Shown here piece by piece: positions 1-8,056 of a DNA stretch of 17,002 nt. The notes under the pieces are model-generated. The model had not been told where the DNA came from. It was given only the letters and a program-made list of their open reading frames with translations, and ran no database searches. Source of the stretch: Bacteroidales bacterium (lineage in GTDB: Bacteria; Bacteroidota; Bacteroidia; Bacteroidales; FEN-979); assembly GCA_016926765.1 (NCBI GenBank), contig JAFGNY010000110.1, forward strand, positions 1 through 17,002, in the 5' to 3' direction. The position numbers were made by a program, and so were the translations under genes. Position 1 is the stretch's first letter, and each line of letters opens with the position of its first letter.

Positions 1-351
1 ATCGCTGGCGGACTGCTGATGGGATGGATCTTTAACCTGATTGCATTAAATCCGTATATGGAAATTCCTGCATGGGAACACCTGATCATGGGCGGCTTTG
101 CGTTTGGAGCCGTCTACATGGCAACCGATCCGGTCACAGCCACTCAAACGCTCAAAGGGCAGTATATTTATGGGTTCCTGATAGGACTGCTGGCGATTCT
201 TGTCCGTGTCTTTAATCCCGCTTACCCGGAAGGAATGATGCTGGCTATCCTGTTCATGAATATATTTTCTCCGCTCATCGATCATTATGTCATCCAGGCC
301 AATATCAGGATGCGGAAAAAACGATGGGAAAAAGCACGGATAACTACCTAA
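1..351 (+). CDS. nqrB: NqrB, Na+-translocating NADH:quinone reductase subunit B (3' end only)
   Basis: This is the last 116 codons of a reading frame already open at base 1 and ending in TAA at 349-351. NqrB is the large integral membrane subunit of Na+-NQR; it carries a covalent FMN and riboflavin and takes part in Na+ translocation. The visible part holds family-typical segments: 'MATDPVTATQT' followed by a membrane helix, and 'RVFNPAYPEGMMLAILFMN', then a basic cytoplasmic tail (RMRKKRWEKAR). At least three hydrophobic helices are visible. The covalent FMN threonine of the family lies upstream of this piece and cannot be checked. nqrC starts 28 bases downstream, so this is the 5' part of the visible nqr operon; nqrA should lie upstream outside the window. 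The identification is firm from the conserved segments and gene order. Confidence 0.95.
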   Translation: MAGGLLMGWIFNLIALNPYMEIPAWEHLIMGGFAFGAVYMATDPVTATQTLKGQYIYGFLIGLLAILVRVFNPAYPEGMMLAILFMNIFSPLIDHYVIQANIRMRKKRWEKARITT

Positions 352-379
352 TAGAAAAACAGTAAAAAGCAATAACCGA

Positions 380-1126
380 ATGTTTAGCAACCGATATATT
401 TTCATCTATTCGACGGTCATGGTGATCATCGTCGCGGTGTTGCTGTCGCTCACAGCCATGCTCTTGCAACCACGACAGGAGAAGAACATGACCATTGCCA
501 AAATTCAGGGGATCTTAGCCGCATTGAACATGAATGCGACTCCTGAAAATGCGGAGGAACTGTACCAGCAATATATCACTACAGAGCTTGCCGTTGACCA
601 GAACGGGCAGGTTACTACCATCTATAAAGATGGAAAATTTGAAATGGGAGAGGTAAGACCCTTTACTATCGACCTGAAAAAAGAGCTCTATAACAAAAAG
701 ATGGGATCTCCCTTCGTGGTCCCACTCTATATTGCTGAAGTAAATGGGGATACATTATATATTGTCCCGTTACGCGGAACCGGTCTCTGGGGCCCTGTCT
801 ATGGTAACATTGCCTTTGAATCCAATTTCAATGAGATCGCCGGAGCCTATTTTACGCATGACAAAGAGACACCGGGACTGGGAGCAGAAATTTCAACAAA
901 GGAATTTTCATCCCAGTTCATCGGCAAGAAGATCTTCAACGATGCCGGAAATTTCGTCTCCGTAAAAGTTGTTAAAGGAGGCATTTCAACTCTGGCCACC
1001 GGGCAGCAGATCCACGGAGTGGATGCCATTTCGGGGGGCACTATCACCAGCAATGCGGTGAGTGAAATGTTAAAGAACTGTTTGGAAAACTATATTGTTT
1101 ATATTCACAATACAATCACGATATGA
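380..1126 (+). CDS. nqrC: NqrC, Na+-translocating NADH:quinone reductase subunit C (FMN-binding)
   Basis: NqrC is the periplasmic, single-helix subunit that carries a covalent FMN in the electron path of Na+-NQR. The 248-residue product has an N-terminal membrane helix at about residues 8-28 and a soluble FMN-binding domain. Family marks are 'LWGPVYGNIAF' (about 137-147), 'ETPGLGAEIS' (163-172) and the flavinylation site D215-A-I-S-G-G-T221-I-T-S. From the family, ApbE attaches FMN to the Thr, here T221. The site reads SGGT where the textbook form is SGAT. The length is near the family norm. The start ATG at 380 fits the membrane anchor and follows nqrB by 28 bases. The stop overlaps the nqrD start as ATGA (1123-1126), implying coupled translation. 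No apbE gene is visible in the window. Confidence 0.96.
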   Translation: MFSNRYIFIYSTVMVIIVAVLLSLTAMLLQPRQEKNMTIAKIQGILAALNMNATPENAEELYQQYITTELAVDQNGQVTTIYKDGKFEMGEVRPFTIDLKKELYNKKMGSPFVVPLYIAEVNGDTLYIVPLRGTGLWGPVYGNIAFESNFNEIAGAYFTHDKETPGLGAEISTKEFSSQFIGKKIFNDAGNFVSVKVVKGGISTLATGQQIHGVDAISGGTITSNAVSEMLKNCLENYIVYIHNTITI

Positions 1127-1782
1127 GTGCGGAAATAAAAGAAAAGGATCCGTTATTTTCTTTAAAGAACCGAAAATTGCTGACGGTCCCGTTAAACAGG
1201 GAGAACCCGATCACTATGCAGGTGCTGGGGATCTGTTCGGCCCTTGCTGTGACAGCCAAGCTCGAACCTGCGGTGGTGATGGCCATTTCGGTTACCTTTG
1301 TTACCGGCGTTGGCAACCTGGTGATCTCTCTCCTGCGAAAAAGCATCGCTCCCCGGATCAGGATCATCGTCCAGCTGACCGTGATTGCTACCCTGGTCAT
1401 CCTGGTGGACCAGTTTCTGAAAGCCTACGCGTTCGATGTCAGCAAACAGTTGTCAGTTTTTGTCGGTCTGATCATCACCAACTGCATCATTATGGGCCGG
1501 TTTGAAGCCTTTGGTATGGCCAATAAACCCTGGCCTTCTTTTCTGGATGGCATCGGGAACGGACTAGGCTACGGAATCATCCTCATTATCGTAAGCTTTT
1601 TCAGGGAACTGCTGGGATCGGGTACTCTCTGGGGATATCCGGTCCTGGAGAAAATCGGGCTTTACAGGTTGGGTTATGAGAATAACGGGATGATGATCCT
1701 CCCTCCGATGGCGTTGATCGTGGTAGGGATTATCATCTGGGTACAACGGTCGAGGGTACGCGACCTCATTGAAGACAAATAA
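1123..1782 (+). CDS. nqrD: NqrD, Na+-translocating NADH:quinone reductase subunit D
   Basis: NqrD is an integral membrane subunit that pairs with NqrE. It has about six helices and shares a fold with the Rnf subunits RnfE and RnfA. The 219-residue protein begins with a short cytoplasmic stretch, then hydrophobic helices carrying 'LGICSALAVT' (C38) and 'LIITNCIIMGRFEAF' (C121). In known NQR structures these two Cys and two from NqrE bind an iron centre in the membrane, and both are present here. A conserved 'SFFRELLGSGTL' segment follows at about residues 158-169. The start codon overlaps the nqrC stop (ATGA). nqrE starts 26 bases after the stop. NqrD is distinguished from RnfE by the surrounding NQR genes, above all nqrF and nqrC. 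Confidence 0.96.
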   Translation: MSAEIKEKDPLFSLKNRKLLTVPLNRENPITMQVLGICSALAVTAKLEPAVVMAISVTFVTGVGNLVISLLRKSIAPRIRIIVQLTVIATLVILVDQFLKAYAFDVSKQLSVFVGLIITNCIIMGRFEAFGMANKPWPSFLDGIGNGLGYGIILIIVSFFRELLGSGTLWGYPVLEKIGLYRLGYENNGMMILPPMALIVVGIIIWVQRSRVRDLIEDK

Positions 1783-1808
1783 TGTGAACCTGTCCAACTC
1801 AACTGATC

Positions 1809-2426
1809 ATGAAAGAAATCATCAGCATTTTTATCCAGTCTGTCTTCATCGACAACATGGTTTTCGCCTATTTTCTCGGCATGTGCTCTTACATTGCCGT
1901 TTCGAAAACCGTCAAGACATCGGTCGGATTAGGGATCGCCGTGATCTTTGTCATGGGAATTACGGTTCCGGTCAATTACCTGATCAATGAGTACCTGCTG
2001 GGTCCGGGAGCACTCTCCTGGCTGAGCTCTTCTTTTGCCGATGTGAACCTTGACTTTCTTTCGTTCATAATCTTCATTGCCGTGATTGCCTCGATGGTGC
2101 AACTGGTGGAGATGGTCATTGAAAAGTTCTCGCCGGCCCTCTACAATTCGCTGGGGATCTTCCTGCCACTGATCGCTGTGAACTGCGCTATCCTGGGTGG
2201 GTCATTATTTATGCAGGAACGTGAATACCAGTCATTGGCCGAAGCCACTTCCTTCGGTCTTGGATCGGGAGTTGGCTGGCTGATCGCGATCGTGGGCATT
2301 GCCGCTATCCGGGAAAAAATACGTTATTCCAATGTTCCGGCGCCATTGAGGGGACTGGGCATCACCTTCATCATTACCGGATTAATGGGGATCGCCTTCA
2401 TGATGTTTATGGGAATTAAAATCTAA
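1809..2426 (+). CDS. nqrE: NqrE, Na+-translocating NADH:quinone reductase subunit E
   Basis: NqrE is the partner of NqrD in the membrane core of Na+-NQR and a homologue of RnfA. The 205-residue protein is almost wholly hydrophobic with about six helices. Recognisable family segments are 'FIDNMVFAYFLGMCSYIAVSK' (about residues 13-33, C26) and 'GIFLPLIAVNCAILG' (116-130, C126). These two Cys complete the four-Cys iron site with C38 and C121 of NqrD. The C-terminus has 'IREKIRYSNVPAPLRGLGITF', also typical. There is no Shine-Dalgarno-like sequence before the ATG, as is common in Bacteroidetes. nqrF starts 20 bases after the stop, so the gene is inside the operon. Confidence 0.96.
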   Translation: MKEIISIFIQSVFIDNMVFAYFLGMCSYIAVSKTVKTSVGLGIAVIFVMGITVPVNYLINEYLLGPGALSWLSSSFADVNLDFLSFIIFIAVIASMVQLVEMVIEKFSPALYNSLGIFLPLIAVNCAILGGSLFMQEREYQSLAEATSFGLGSGVGWLIAIVGIAAIREKIRYSNVPAPLRGLGITFIITGLMGIAFMMFMGIKI

Positions 2427-2446
2427 GCACGCTCAATCAAAAAGAT

Positions 2447-3703
2447 ATGATTCTTCAAATCAGCCTCGGGGCTATCGTGTTATCAAGCATTTTCGTATTT
2501 CTTGCCGTCTTGCTTTTACTGGTCTGGATGTTGCTCTATGCCAGGAAAAAACTGACCCCGCAGGGAGAGGTACGGTTGATTATCAACGATGAGAAAGAAC
2601 TGATGGTGAATCCGGGATCGACATTACTGACGACTCTTTCCACCAACAACATCTTTTTACCTTCTGCATGCGGAGGCGGAGGGACTTGTGGCCTCTGCAG
2701 ATGCCAGGTGGAGGAAGGGGGCGGCAGTATCCTTCCAACGGAAGTGGGATTCTTTACCCGGAAAGAGCAACAGCATTCCTGGCGTCTCAGCTGTCAGGTC
2801 AAGGTGAGGGAGGATATGAAGATCTCTGTTCCCCCCGCCATCTTCGGGATAAAAAAATGGGAGTGTGAGGTAATCTCCAACCGCAACGTAGCTACCTATA
2901 TCAAAGAATTTGTTGTGAAACTCCCTGAAGGAGAGCACCTTGAATTCAGGTCCGGAGGGTATGTGCAGATCGATGTCCCCAAATGTGAGGTAGACTTCAA
3001 CGATATTTCCGTTGAGGAGAAATATGTTGATGAATGGGATAAAAATAAACTTTGGGATCTGAAGATGAAGAATCCCGAACCGGTTTTCCGTGCTTACTCC
3101 ATGGCCAACCAGCCTTCTGAAGGAAACATCATTATCCTGAATATCCGGATTGCTACGCCTCCATGGGATTGCAAAACGGGCAGTTTTATGAAAGTCAATC
3201 CCGGGATTTGTTCATCCTATATTTTCTCCAGGAAACCCGGCGACAAAGTCACGATCTCAGGCCCCTACGGAGATTTCTTTATCAAGGATACCGACCGGGA
3301 GATGATGTTCATCGGCGGAGGAGCAGGAATGGCCCCGATGCGCTCCCATATTTTTGATCTTTATAAAACGAAACATTCCAAACGCAAAGCCACTTTCTGG
3401 TATGGGGGCCGATCACTCAGGGAACTTTTTTACATTGACGAGTTTGAAAAAATTGCCGGGGATAACCCGAGCTTTTCTCTCCATGTCGCTTTATCTGAGC
3501 CTCTGCCCGAAGATCATTGGACCGGTGATGTCGGATTTATTCACAGTGTGATCCTGGATAATTACCTGAAACATCATCCCGAACCGGAAGAAATTGAATA
3601 CTATCTCTGTGGTCCTCCTCTGATGAATAGCGCCGTTCTGAAAATGCTGGATGACCTGGGCGTTCCTGAAGAGATGATCGCTTTCGATGATTTTGGAGGA
3701 TAA
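2447..3703 (+). CDS. nqrF: NqrF, Na+-translocating NADH:quinone reductase subunit F (NADH, FAD, 2Fe-2S)
   Basis: NqrF is the entry point of the complex: it oxidises NADH and passes electrons via FAD to a 2Fe-2S cluster. Domains of the 418-residue protein in order are an N-terminal membrane helix (about 8-31), a plant-type ferredoxin domain (about 40-130) with cluster ligands C75, C81, C84 and C116, an FAD domain with 'RAYSMAN' (215-221), and an NAD domain with 'GGGAGMAPMRSHI' (290-302) and 'YLCGPPLM' (386-393). The protein ends in FDDFGG, matching the usual aromatic-rich C-terminus. All expected ligands are present, and size matches the family. It is the last gene of the visible operon. A convergent small gene ends only 20 bases beyond, and I see no hairpin terminator between them. 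Confidence 0.97.
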   Translation: MILQISLGAIVLSSIFVFLAVLLLLVWMLLYARKKLTPQGEVRLIINDEKELMVNPGSTLLTTLSTNNIFLPSACGGGGTCGLCRCQVEEGGGSILPTEVGFFTRKEQQHSWRLSCQVKVREDMKISVPPAIFGIKKWECEVISNRNVATYIKEFVVKLPEGEHLEFRSGGYVQIDVPKCEVDFNDISVEEKYVDEWDKNKLWDLKMKNPEPVFRAYSMANQPSEGNIIILNIRIATPPWDCKTGSFMKVNPGICSSYIFSRKPGDKVTISGPYGDFFIKDTDREMMFIGGGAGMAPMRSHIFDLYKTKHSKRKATFWYGGRSLRELFYIDEFEKIAGDNPSFSLHVALSEPLPEDHWTGDVGFIHSVILDNYLKHHPEPEEIEYYLCGPPLMNSAVLKMLDDLGVPEEMIAFDDFGG

Positions 3704-3722
3704 GAGGCTCGTAGTTCCCCCG

Positions 3723-3914
3723 CTACTTCTTGTTTTCACAGCTTTCCCCGCCATCGGCGTGGCCACAGGTACATCCGATACGGTTTCCGGTGGCAGGATC
3801 CACACTGGAACAGGATTTTTTAAATTCCCCGTCTTTTTTGACAAACATCTTAATCGCAATTGCTGCGATGGCAATGGCAACAAGCCCGATGGATAAGAGG
3901 ATGACTTTTAGCAT
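3723..3914 (-). CDS. Small membrane-anchored four-Cys protein, probable NqrM-like NQR maturation factor
   Basis: The 63-residue product has one N-terminal hydrophobic helix (about residues 4-24), a basic 'KMFVKKDG' boundary and a short tail with four Cys: C35, C48, C50 and C59. The tail pattern is K-S-C-S-S, then I-G-C-T-C, then a final Cys followed by charged residues. The proteobacterial maturation factor NqrM (DUF539) has the same plan: one helix, a Cys followed by two small residues, a CxC pair, a last Cys and a charged end. From the literature, NqrM is needed to equip the NqrD/NqrE Cys4 site with iron. Here the gene lies convergent to nqrF with an 18-base gap, which supports a role with NQR. 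Family assignment rests on my reading of motif and context, not on a search. A TATCTTTG promoter box lies upstream. Confidence 0.72.
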   Translation of the reverse strand: MLKVILLSIGLVAIAIAAIAIKMFVKKDGEFKKSCSSVDPATGNRIGCTCGHADGGESCENKK

Positions 3915-3946
3915 GACCGGATCTTCCTAATGAATGAGCACGATTG

Positions 3947-3954
3947 CAAAGATA
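3947..3954 (-). promoter_or_regulatory. Bacteroidetes -7 box for the NqrM-like gene
   Basis: On the minus strand these bases read TATCTTTG, an exact match to the Bacteroidetes -7 consensus TAnnTTTG. It lies 32 bases before the ATG at 3914, leaving a leader of roughly 25-28 bases. I find no convincing TTG -33 element at the expected spacing, so the promoter is plausible rather than strong. It occupies the 74-base gap shared with the divergent 980-codon gene. Confidence 0.5.
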
Positions 3955-3988
3955 CGGTTTTTAACGGTAGTTTGATTACTTTTACAAC

Positions 3989-6931
3989 ATGTTCAATCGT
4001 GCTTTCAGGAGTTGTCTGTTGATGGTGGCGCTATCATTTCTTGCGTCCCATGATGTTACTGCACAAACCGCGACAAATATTGGTACTGATTTCTGGATTG
4101 CTTTTCCACCAAACCAATACATGACGGCTACCTTAAAGATTTTTATCTCCTCCGACTTTACAACATCTGGCACGGTTACCTCTGATTTTCCCGGGGTCAA
4201 CCAGGGTTTCTCCGTAATCCCCGGAGTGGTTACCCAACTGACAGTCCCATCGGGCGTTGCATTACAGGGAGGAATCGAGAACAAAGGAATCCACATAACC
4301 TCTGCCGACCCGATTGCCGTTTATGGACTTAATTGGCAAGGAGGAACAACTGATGCATACATGGCGTTGCCGGTGCCCTCCCTGGGTACCGATTACAGGT
4401 CCCTTTCCTATTTAACCACCTTAGTCAATCAGGGATCCTGTTTCAGCGTGGTTGCCACTCAGGATGGAACGCTCCTCACTGTCTTTAATCATCAGACCAA
4501 CAGCACTTCAAACGTCAACCTGGAGCAGGGAGAAACTTATCATGTTGAAGCCTTTCTGATCAATGAAGATCTGACAGGGTCGCGAATCCAATCCAATTAT
4601 CCGGTATCAGTTTTTGGATCTGATGATTGCACTTACCTCCCGATTGGTTGTAACTATGCCGACCATATTGTGGAGCAGATGTGGCCGGTATCTTCCTGGG
4701 GTAAAAATTTTGCCCTCGTTCCGCTGGCAGGAAGGGATGACAGCGGAGATATTTTCAGGATCCTGGCATCTGAAGACGGAACCGTTGTATCCATCAACAG
4801 CACAATAGTTTCCACGCTGAACACCGGTGAATATTACCAGACCACCCTGACCGGTTATAATGCAATAACAACAACCAAGGCCTCCGCAGTCGCTCAGTTT
4901 GCCAAGGGTATAAACTGCTCGGGAGGGATAACCGGTGATCCGTTTATGATGCTGATTCCCCCGAGGGAACAGTTTTTGACGAATTATACAATCGGAACGG
5001 CTGCCGGTTTCACATCACACTGGGTCAATGTAGTGGCGCCGGATTATGCTCTCGGAACAATTTATCAGGATGGAATTCTGATTCCCAACAGCGCTTTTAC
5101 CCAGATTGCCGGAACTAACTATTACGGCGCGCAACGATCCATCACCCATGGTTCGCACACCTTTACCAGTGTAATCCCCTTCGGGGTTTTTGTTTATGGA
5201 TGGACTAACGTGAACTCCTATGGCTACCCCGGCGGAGGATCACTTTCCCCTGTTGGAACAGTAGACAGTGTTTCGCTTTCTCCACTTATTGCCAATGGAA
5301 TCCTGAATGAAACGACCCTCTGTTTTACAGCGCATGTCATCGATGATTTTCTGAATCCGGTCGAAGGCGTCCTGGTTACTTTTTATGTCAGCGGAATAGC
5401 CTCCCTTGTTGGAAATGCTTACACCAATAATGACGGGGATGCTTTATTCTGTTATATGCAAACCGGTACTACTCCCGGTCTTGATTCAATGTATGCCGAA
5501 GTCTTTGGATTTACATCTGACACTGCCCTGATCAGCTGGTCTTACACTCCTCCCTGCATGAACCCTACCGACGCAGGGATTATTGGTAACCCTCAGAGCG
5601 TTTGCAGCGGGGTTTCTCCGTCTGCATTGACCAGCCTTAGCCTTCCTTCCGGTCAAACCGGTACACTCGAGTACAAATGGCAACAGTCAGAAACAGGAGG
5701 AGGGTCGGACTTCATTGACATTCCCGGATCTGATTTTCCCGTACTGAGCCCAGGCCCTCTTCTTCAAAGCACATGGTTCAGAAGGGTTGCCAGAGTGGAT
5801 TGCTTGCCCGACTGGTCAGGAGCTGTGATATCCAATGAGATCAAGATAACTGTAATCCCCAGGGTTACACCTGAAGTGATAATTTTTGCATCGGCAGATA
5901 CCGTCTGCGAAGGGATTCCGGTGACCTTTACAGGAAGCTTCTTCAATGAAGGCTCTGCACCGATCTGCCAGTGGCAGGTCAACGAAACCAATGCAGGGAC
6001 GAACAATGCTGTATTTACCTATTCTCCGGTAAATGGCGATATGGTAAGGTGTATTCTCACTTCTTCTGAATTGTGCACTTCGGGCAATCCTGATACATCC
6101 AGTGCCATAGCCATTTTTATATATGAACCACCGGAAGTGAACTTGACAGCATGCTTCGATACGGTTACAACGCTCAATGCCAAACCTTTTCAACTTAAAG
6201 GAGGCATCCCGCTTGGAGGAAGTTATTCGGGGCCCGGTGTCGCAAGCGGTTATTTCTATCCGGCCCTTGCCGGGGCAGGAACTCATCAGATCACCTATTC
6301 TTATACCAACTCCAACCTCTGCGAAGCTTCTTCTTCACGATCCATTCGTAATTATCCGGTATTCAATCATCAGTGCGGGAATGCATTGCTGGATTTCCGC
6401 GACAACCAATCTTATCCGACCATCCAGATAGGTTCCCAATGTTGGTTGGCAGCTAATCTGAATTACGGACAACAAATCGTTGCGTCATCAGCCCAACGCG
6501 ATAATTGCCTGGCAGAGAAGTATTGTTATGAAGAGCTTCCGGTAAATTGTGTTCAGCATGGAGCCCTGTATCAATGGGATGAAGTGATGGGTTATGAAGA
6601 TACGGAAGGGATCCAGGGTTTCTGTCCACCGGGATGGCATCTCCCTTCGGAAGCTGACTGGATCGAGCTGTTTGATTTCTTCCATGGAAATGCGTTCGCC
6701 GGAAGCCCGTTACTTTCTTCCGGATATTCCGGATTTAATGCATTACTAAGTGGTCTTGGCGCTTTTAATACGGATTGGTCTTTTGAAGGGTCAGCCACAC
6801 TTCTTTGGAGTTCAACAGCCCATGGTGAACGAAAAGCCTGGGCTCACGGACTGAACAGTTATAATTATTCGGTATCGTTTTACCCAAGTTACCGGGCAAA
6901 TGCGTTTTCGGTGAGGTGTGTGATGGACTGA
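3989..6931 (+). CDS. Secreted multidomain surface protein: IgGFc-binding-type N-terminus, Ig-like domains, FISUMP C-terminus
   Basis: A 980-residue protein with a signal peptide at about residues 1-26 (hydrophobic core LLMVALSFLAS, likely cleavage after VTA-Q). Residues about 30-405 match the IgGFc-binding N-terminal type, with 'NIGTDFWIAFPPN', 'YPVSVFGSDDCTYLP', 'MWPVSSWGKNF' and 'GDPFMMLIPPREQF'. Residues about 420-520 look like a Big-1 (invasin-type) Ig domain ('GVLVTFYVSG...TNNDGDALFCY'). Three further Ig-like segments follow at about 525-625, 626-715 and 716-790. Residues about 796-980 form a 'Fibrobacter succinogenes major paralogous' (FISUMP) domain: 'TIQIGSQCWLAANLNYG', 'LYQWDEVMGY', 'GFCPPGWHLPSEADW', 'LWSSTA' and 'AFSVRCVMD'. 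The likely role is adhesion or another cell-surface function; the ligand is unknown and IgG binding should not be assumed. No T9SS sorting domain follows, so the export route to the surface is unclear. The gene appears to stand alone. Confidence 0.85.
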   Translation: MFNRAFRSCLLMVALSFLASHDVTAQTATNIGTDFWIAFPPNQYMTATLKIFISSDFTTSGTVTSDFPGVNQGFSVIPGVVTQLTVPSGVALQGGIENKGIHITSADPIAVYGLNWQGGTTDAYMALPVPSLGTDYRSLSYLTTLVNQGSCFSVVATQDGTLLTVFNHQTNSTSNVNLEQGETYHVEAFLINEDLTGSRIQSNYPVSVFGSDDCTYLPIGCNYADHIVEQMWPVSSWGKNFALVPLAGRDDSGDIFRILASEDGTVVSINSTIVSTLNTGEYYQTTLTGYNAITTTKASAVAQFAKGINCSGGITGDPFMMLIPPREQFLTNYTIGTAAGFTSHWVNVVAPDYALGTIYQDGILIPNSAFTQIAGTNYYGAQRSITHGSHTFTSVIPFGVFVYGWTNVNSYGYPGGGSLSPVGTVDSVSLSPLIANGILNETTLCFTAHVIDDFLNPVEGVLVTFYVSGIASLVGNAYTNNDGDALFCYMQTGTTPGLDSMYAEVFGFTSDTALISWSYTPPCMNPTDAGIIGNPQSVCSGVSPSALTSLSLPSGQTGTLEYKWQQSETGGGSDFIDIPGSDFPVLSPGPLLQSTWFRRVARVDCLPDWSGAVISNEIKITVIPRVTPEVIIFASADTVCEGIPVTFTGSFFNEGSAPICQWQVNETNAGTNNAVFTYSPVNGDMVRCILTSSELCTSGNPDTSSAIAIFIYEPPEVNLTACFDTVTTLNAKPFQLKGGIPLGGSYSGPGVASGYFYPALAGAGTHQITYSYTNSNLCEASSSRSIRNYPVFNHQCGNALLDFRDNQSYPTIQIGSQCWLAANLNYGQQIVASSAQRDNCLAEKYCYEELPVNCVQHGALYQWDEVMGYEDTEGIQGFCPPGWHLPSEADWIELFDFFHGNAFAGSPLLSSGYSGFNALLSGLGAFNTDWSFEGSATLLWSSTAHGERKAWAHGLNSYNYSVSFYPSYRANAFSVRCVMD

Positions 6932-7165
6932 AGACATCGCTTTTTAATCTTCTTTTTATCCCGAAAGGCACTGATCTGTCATTCCCCTGGAAACCTTCAG
7001 CTTTTTTTGCAGAAAATCCCAAAAATCACTGGTACATCACCTGGCATGAACTATTGTCCACGTAGGTTAAAAGAATGGTTTGTGACGGGTATACACCCAT
7101 TGGAGCCTTTGAGTCAGAAAAAATCAATGTGTCAATTATTTCCGGTTTTTTCCGACCTTTGCCAC

Positions 7166-7930
7166 ATGCCTCTCTATATCGCCTCACTCAACTCAGGTAG
7201 TAATGGAAACTGCTATTATATTGGAAATGAAAATGATGCAGTGCTGATTGATGCTGGTATCTCCTGCCGTGAAACCGAACGCAGGATGACCCGGCTGGGA
7301 TTGTCGATCGGGATAGTCCGGGCGATCTTCATCTCGCATGAGCACAGTGACCATATCAGGGGGGTGGAGGTGCTATCCAGGAGATATAGCATCCCGGTGT
7401 ACATGACCACCGCTACTTACCTCAGCAGCAGAATGCGCCCTGATCCTGCTCTTCTGAGATACTTCTCCACCTGTGAGCCCATACAAGTTAACGATCTTGA
7501 GGTGCATCCTGTCCCGAAACAGCACGACGGGATCGATCCGCACAGCTTTTCTGTTTCCTGCAACGGGATCACCATAGGGATTTTCACCGATATCGGGATA
7601 GCCGGTAACCATGTGATTGATCATTTCAGTAGATGCCATGCCGCTTTTCTGGAGGCCAACTACGATGAGACCCTGTTGGAGAGAGGGAACTATCCGATCC
7701 ATCTTAAACGCCGAATCCGTAGTGAAGAGGGACACCTTTCCAATGACCAGGCCCTGGAGATTTTTACCAGATACCGTGCTCCCTTCCTGAAACTGCTCGT
7801 ATTATCGCACCTTTCGGCAAACAACAACCATCCGGATATCCTCTCCGGCCTCTTTGCCCCCCACACCAACGGCACACGCGTTACAATCGCTTCGCGGGAA
7901 GAAGCAACAGAGGTATTCACAGTGAGGTAA
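7166..7930 (+). CDS. MBL-fold metallohydrolase, YycJ/WalJ-like
   Basis: From the ATG at 7166 the product is 254 residues and starts as the family usually does: 'LYIASLNSGSNGNCYYIG' then 'VLIDAG'. The metal-binding motif HEHSDH is at residues 58-63. Further likely ligand positions are H120-D121, D142 in 'IFTDIG' and H215 in 'LVLSHLSANNNHP'; 'GHLSN' at 189-193 is also typical of this branch. YycJ/WalJ proteins are cytoplasmic two-metal hydrolases, thought to act as exonucleases on DNA and linked in Firmicutes to the WalRK cell-wall regulon; the substrate here is not known. The frame stays open upstream to an ATG at 7007, but the 53 extra residues resemble nothing and would precede the conserved N-terminus, so I reject that start. 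A GACCTTTG box (7154-7161) lies just before the chosen ATG. Confidence 0.9.
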   Translation: MPLYIASLNSGSNGNCYYIGNENDAVLIDAGISCRETERRMTRLGLSIGIVRAIFISHEHSDHIRGVEVLSRRYSIPVYMTTATYLSSRMRPDPALLRYFSTCEPIQVNDLEVHPVPKQHDGIDPHSFSVSCNGITIGIFTDIGIAGNHVIDHFSRCHAAFLEANYDETLLERGNYPIHLKRRIRSEEGHLSNDQALEIFTRYRAPFLKLLVLSHLSANNNHPDILSGLFAPHTNGTRVTIASREEATEVFTVR

Positions 7931-8011
7931 AAACAGTACGTTGGAATACATGCTCCATTCTTAAGTTTTTGATTCTCTGAGGTTAAAATATGTTAAATAA
8001 TGACATTTCTG

Positions 8012-8041
8012 TTGAAGAGGTACATTTGTGTTGTACCTTTG
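8012..8041 (+). promoter_or_regulatory. Bacteroidetes-type promoter of the flavin oxidoreductase gene
   Basis: TTG at 8012-8014, a 19-base spacer and TACCTTTG at 8034-8041 match the Bacteroidetes -33/-7 promoter (TTTG, about 19-21 bases, TAnnTTTG). Transcription should begin around 8046-8050. That is downstream of the first in-frame ATG (8000), so the promoter helps decide the protein start: it favours the TTG at 8057. Confidence 0.7.
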
Positions 8042-8056
8042 CAGAAACATTTTCCC

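Noticed and set aside
1..3703. Whether the redox operon could be Rnf rather than Nqr
   Set aside because: NqrF (ferredoxin, FAD and NAD domains in one protein with an N-terminal helix) and the B-C-D-E-F order are specific to Nqr; no RnfB- or RnfC-like ferredoxin subunit is present.
3977..3984. TACTTTTA as a -7 box for the 980-residue protein gene
   Set aside because: One base off consensus, no TTG at a suitable distance, and only four bases before the ATG. It is too weak to list as a feature, though it fits the short-leader pattern.
5816..6286. 156-codon open frame on the minus strand inside the 980-residue protein gene
   Set aside because: It is antisense to clearly conserved Ig-like domains, and its translation shows no domain or membrane pattern. 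It is a shadow of the real gene.
7007..7165. N-terminal extension of the metallohydrolase frame by 53 residues from an ATG at 7007
   Set aside because: The extension has no family resemblance, and the conserved N-terminus begins exactly at the ATG at 7166, just after a GACCTTTG box. I treat 6932-7165 as non-coding; I see no RNA gene, repeat or hairpin terminator in it.
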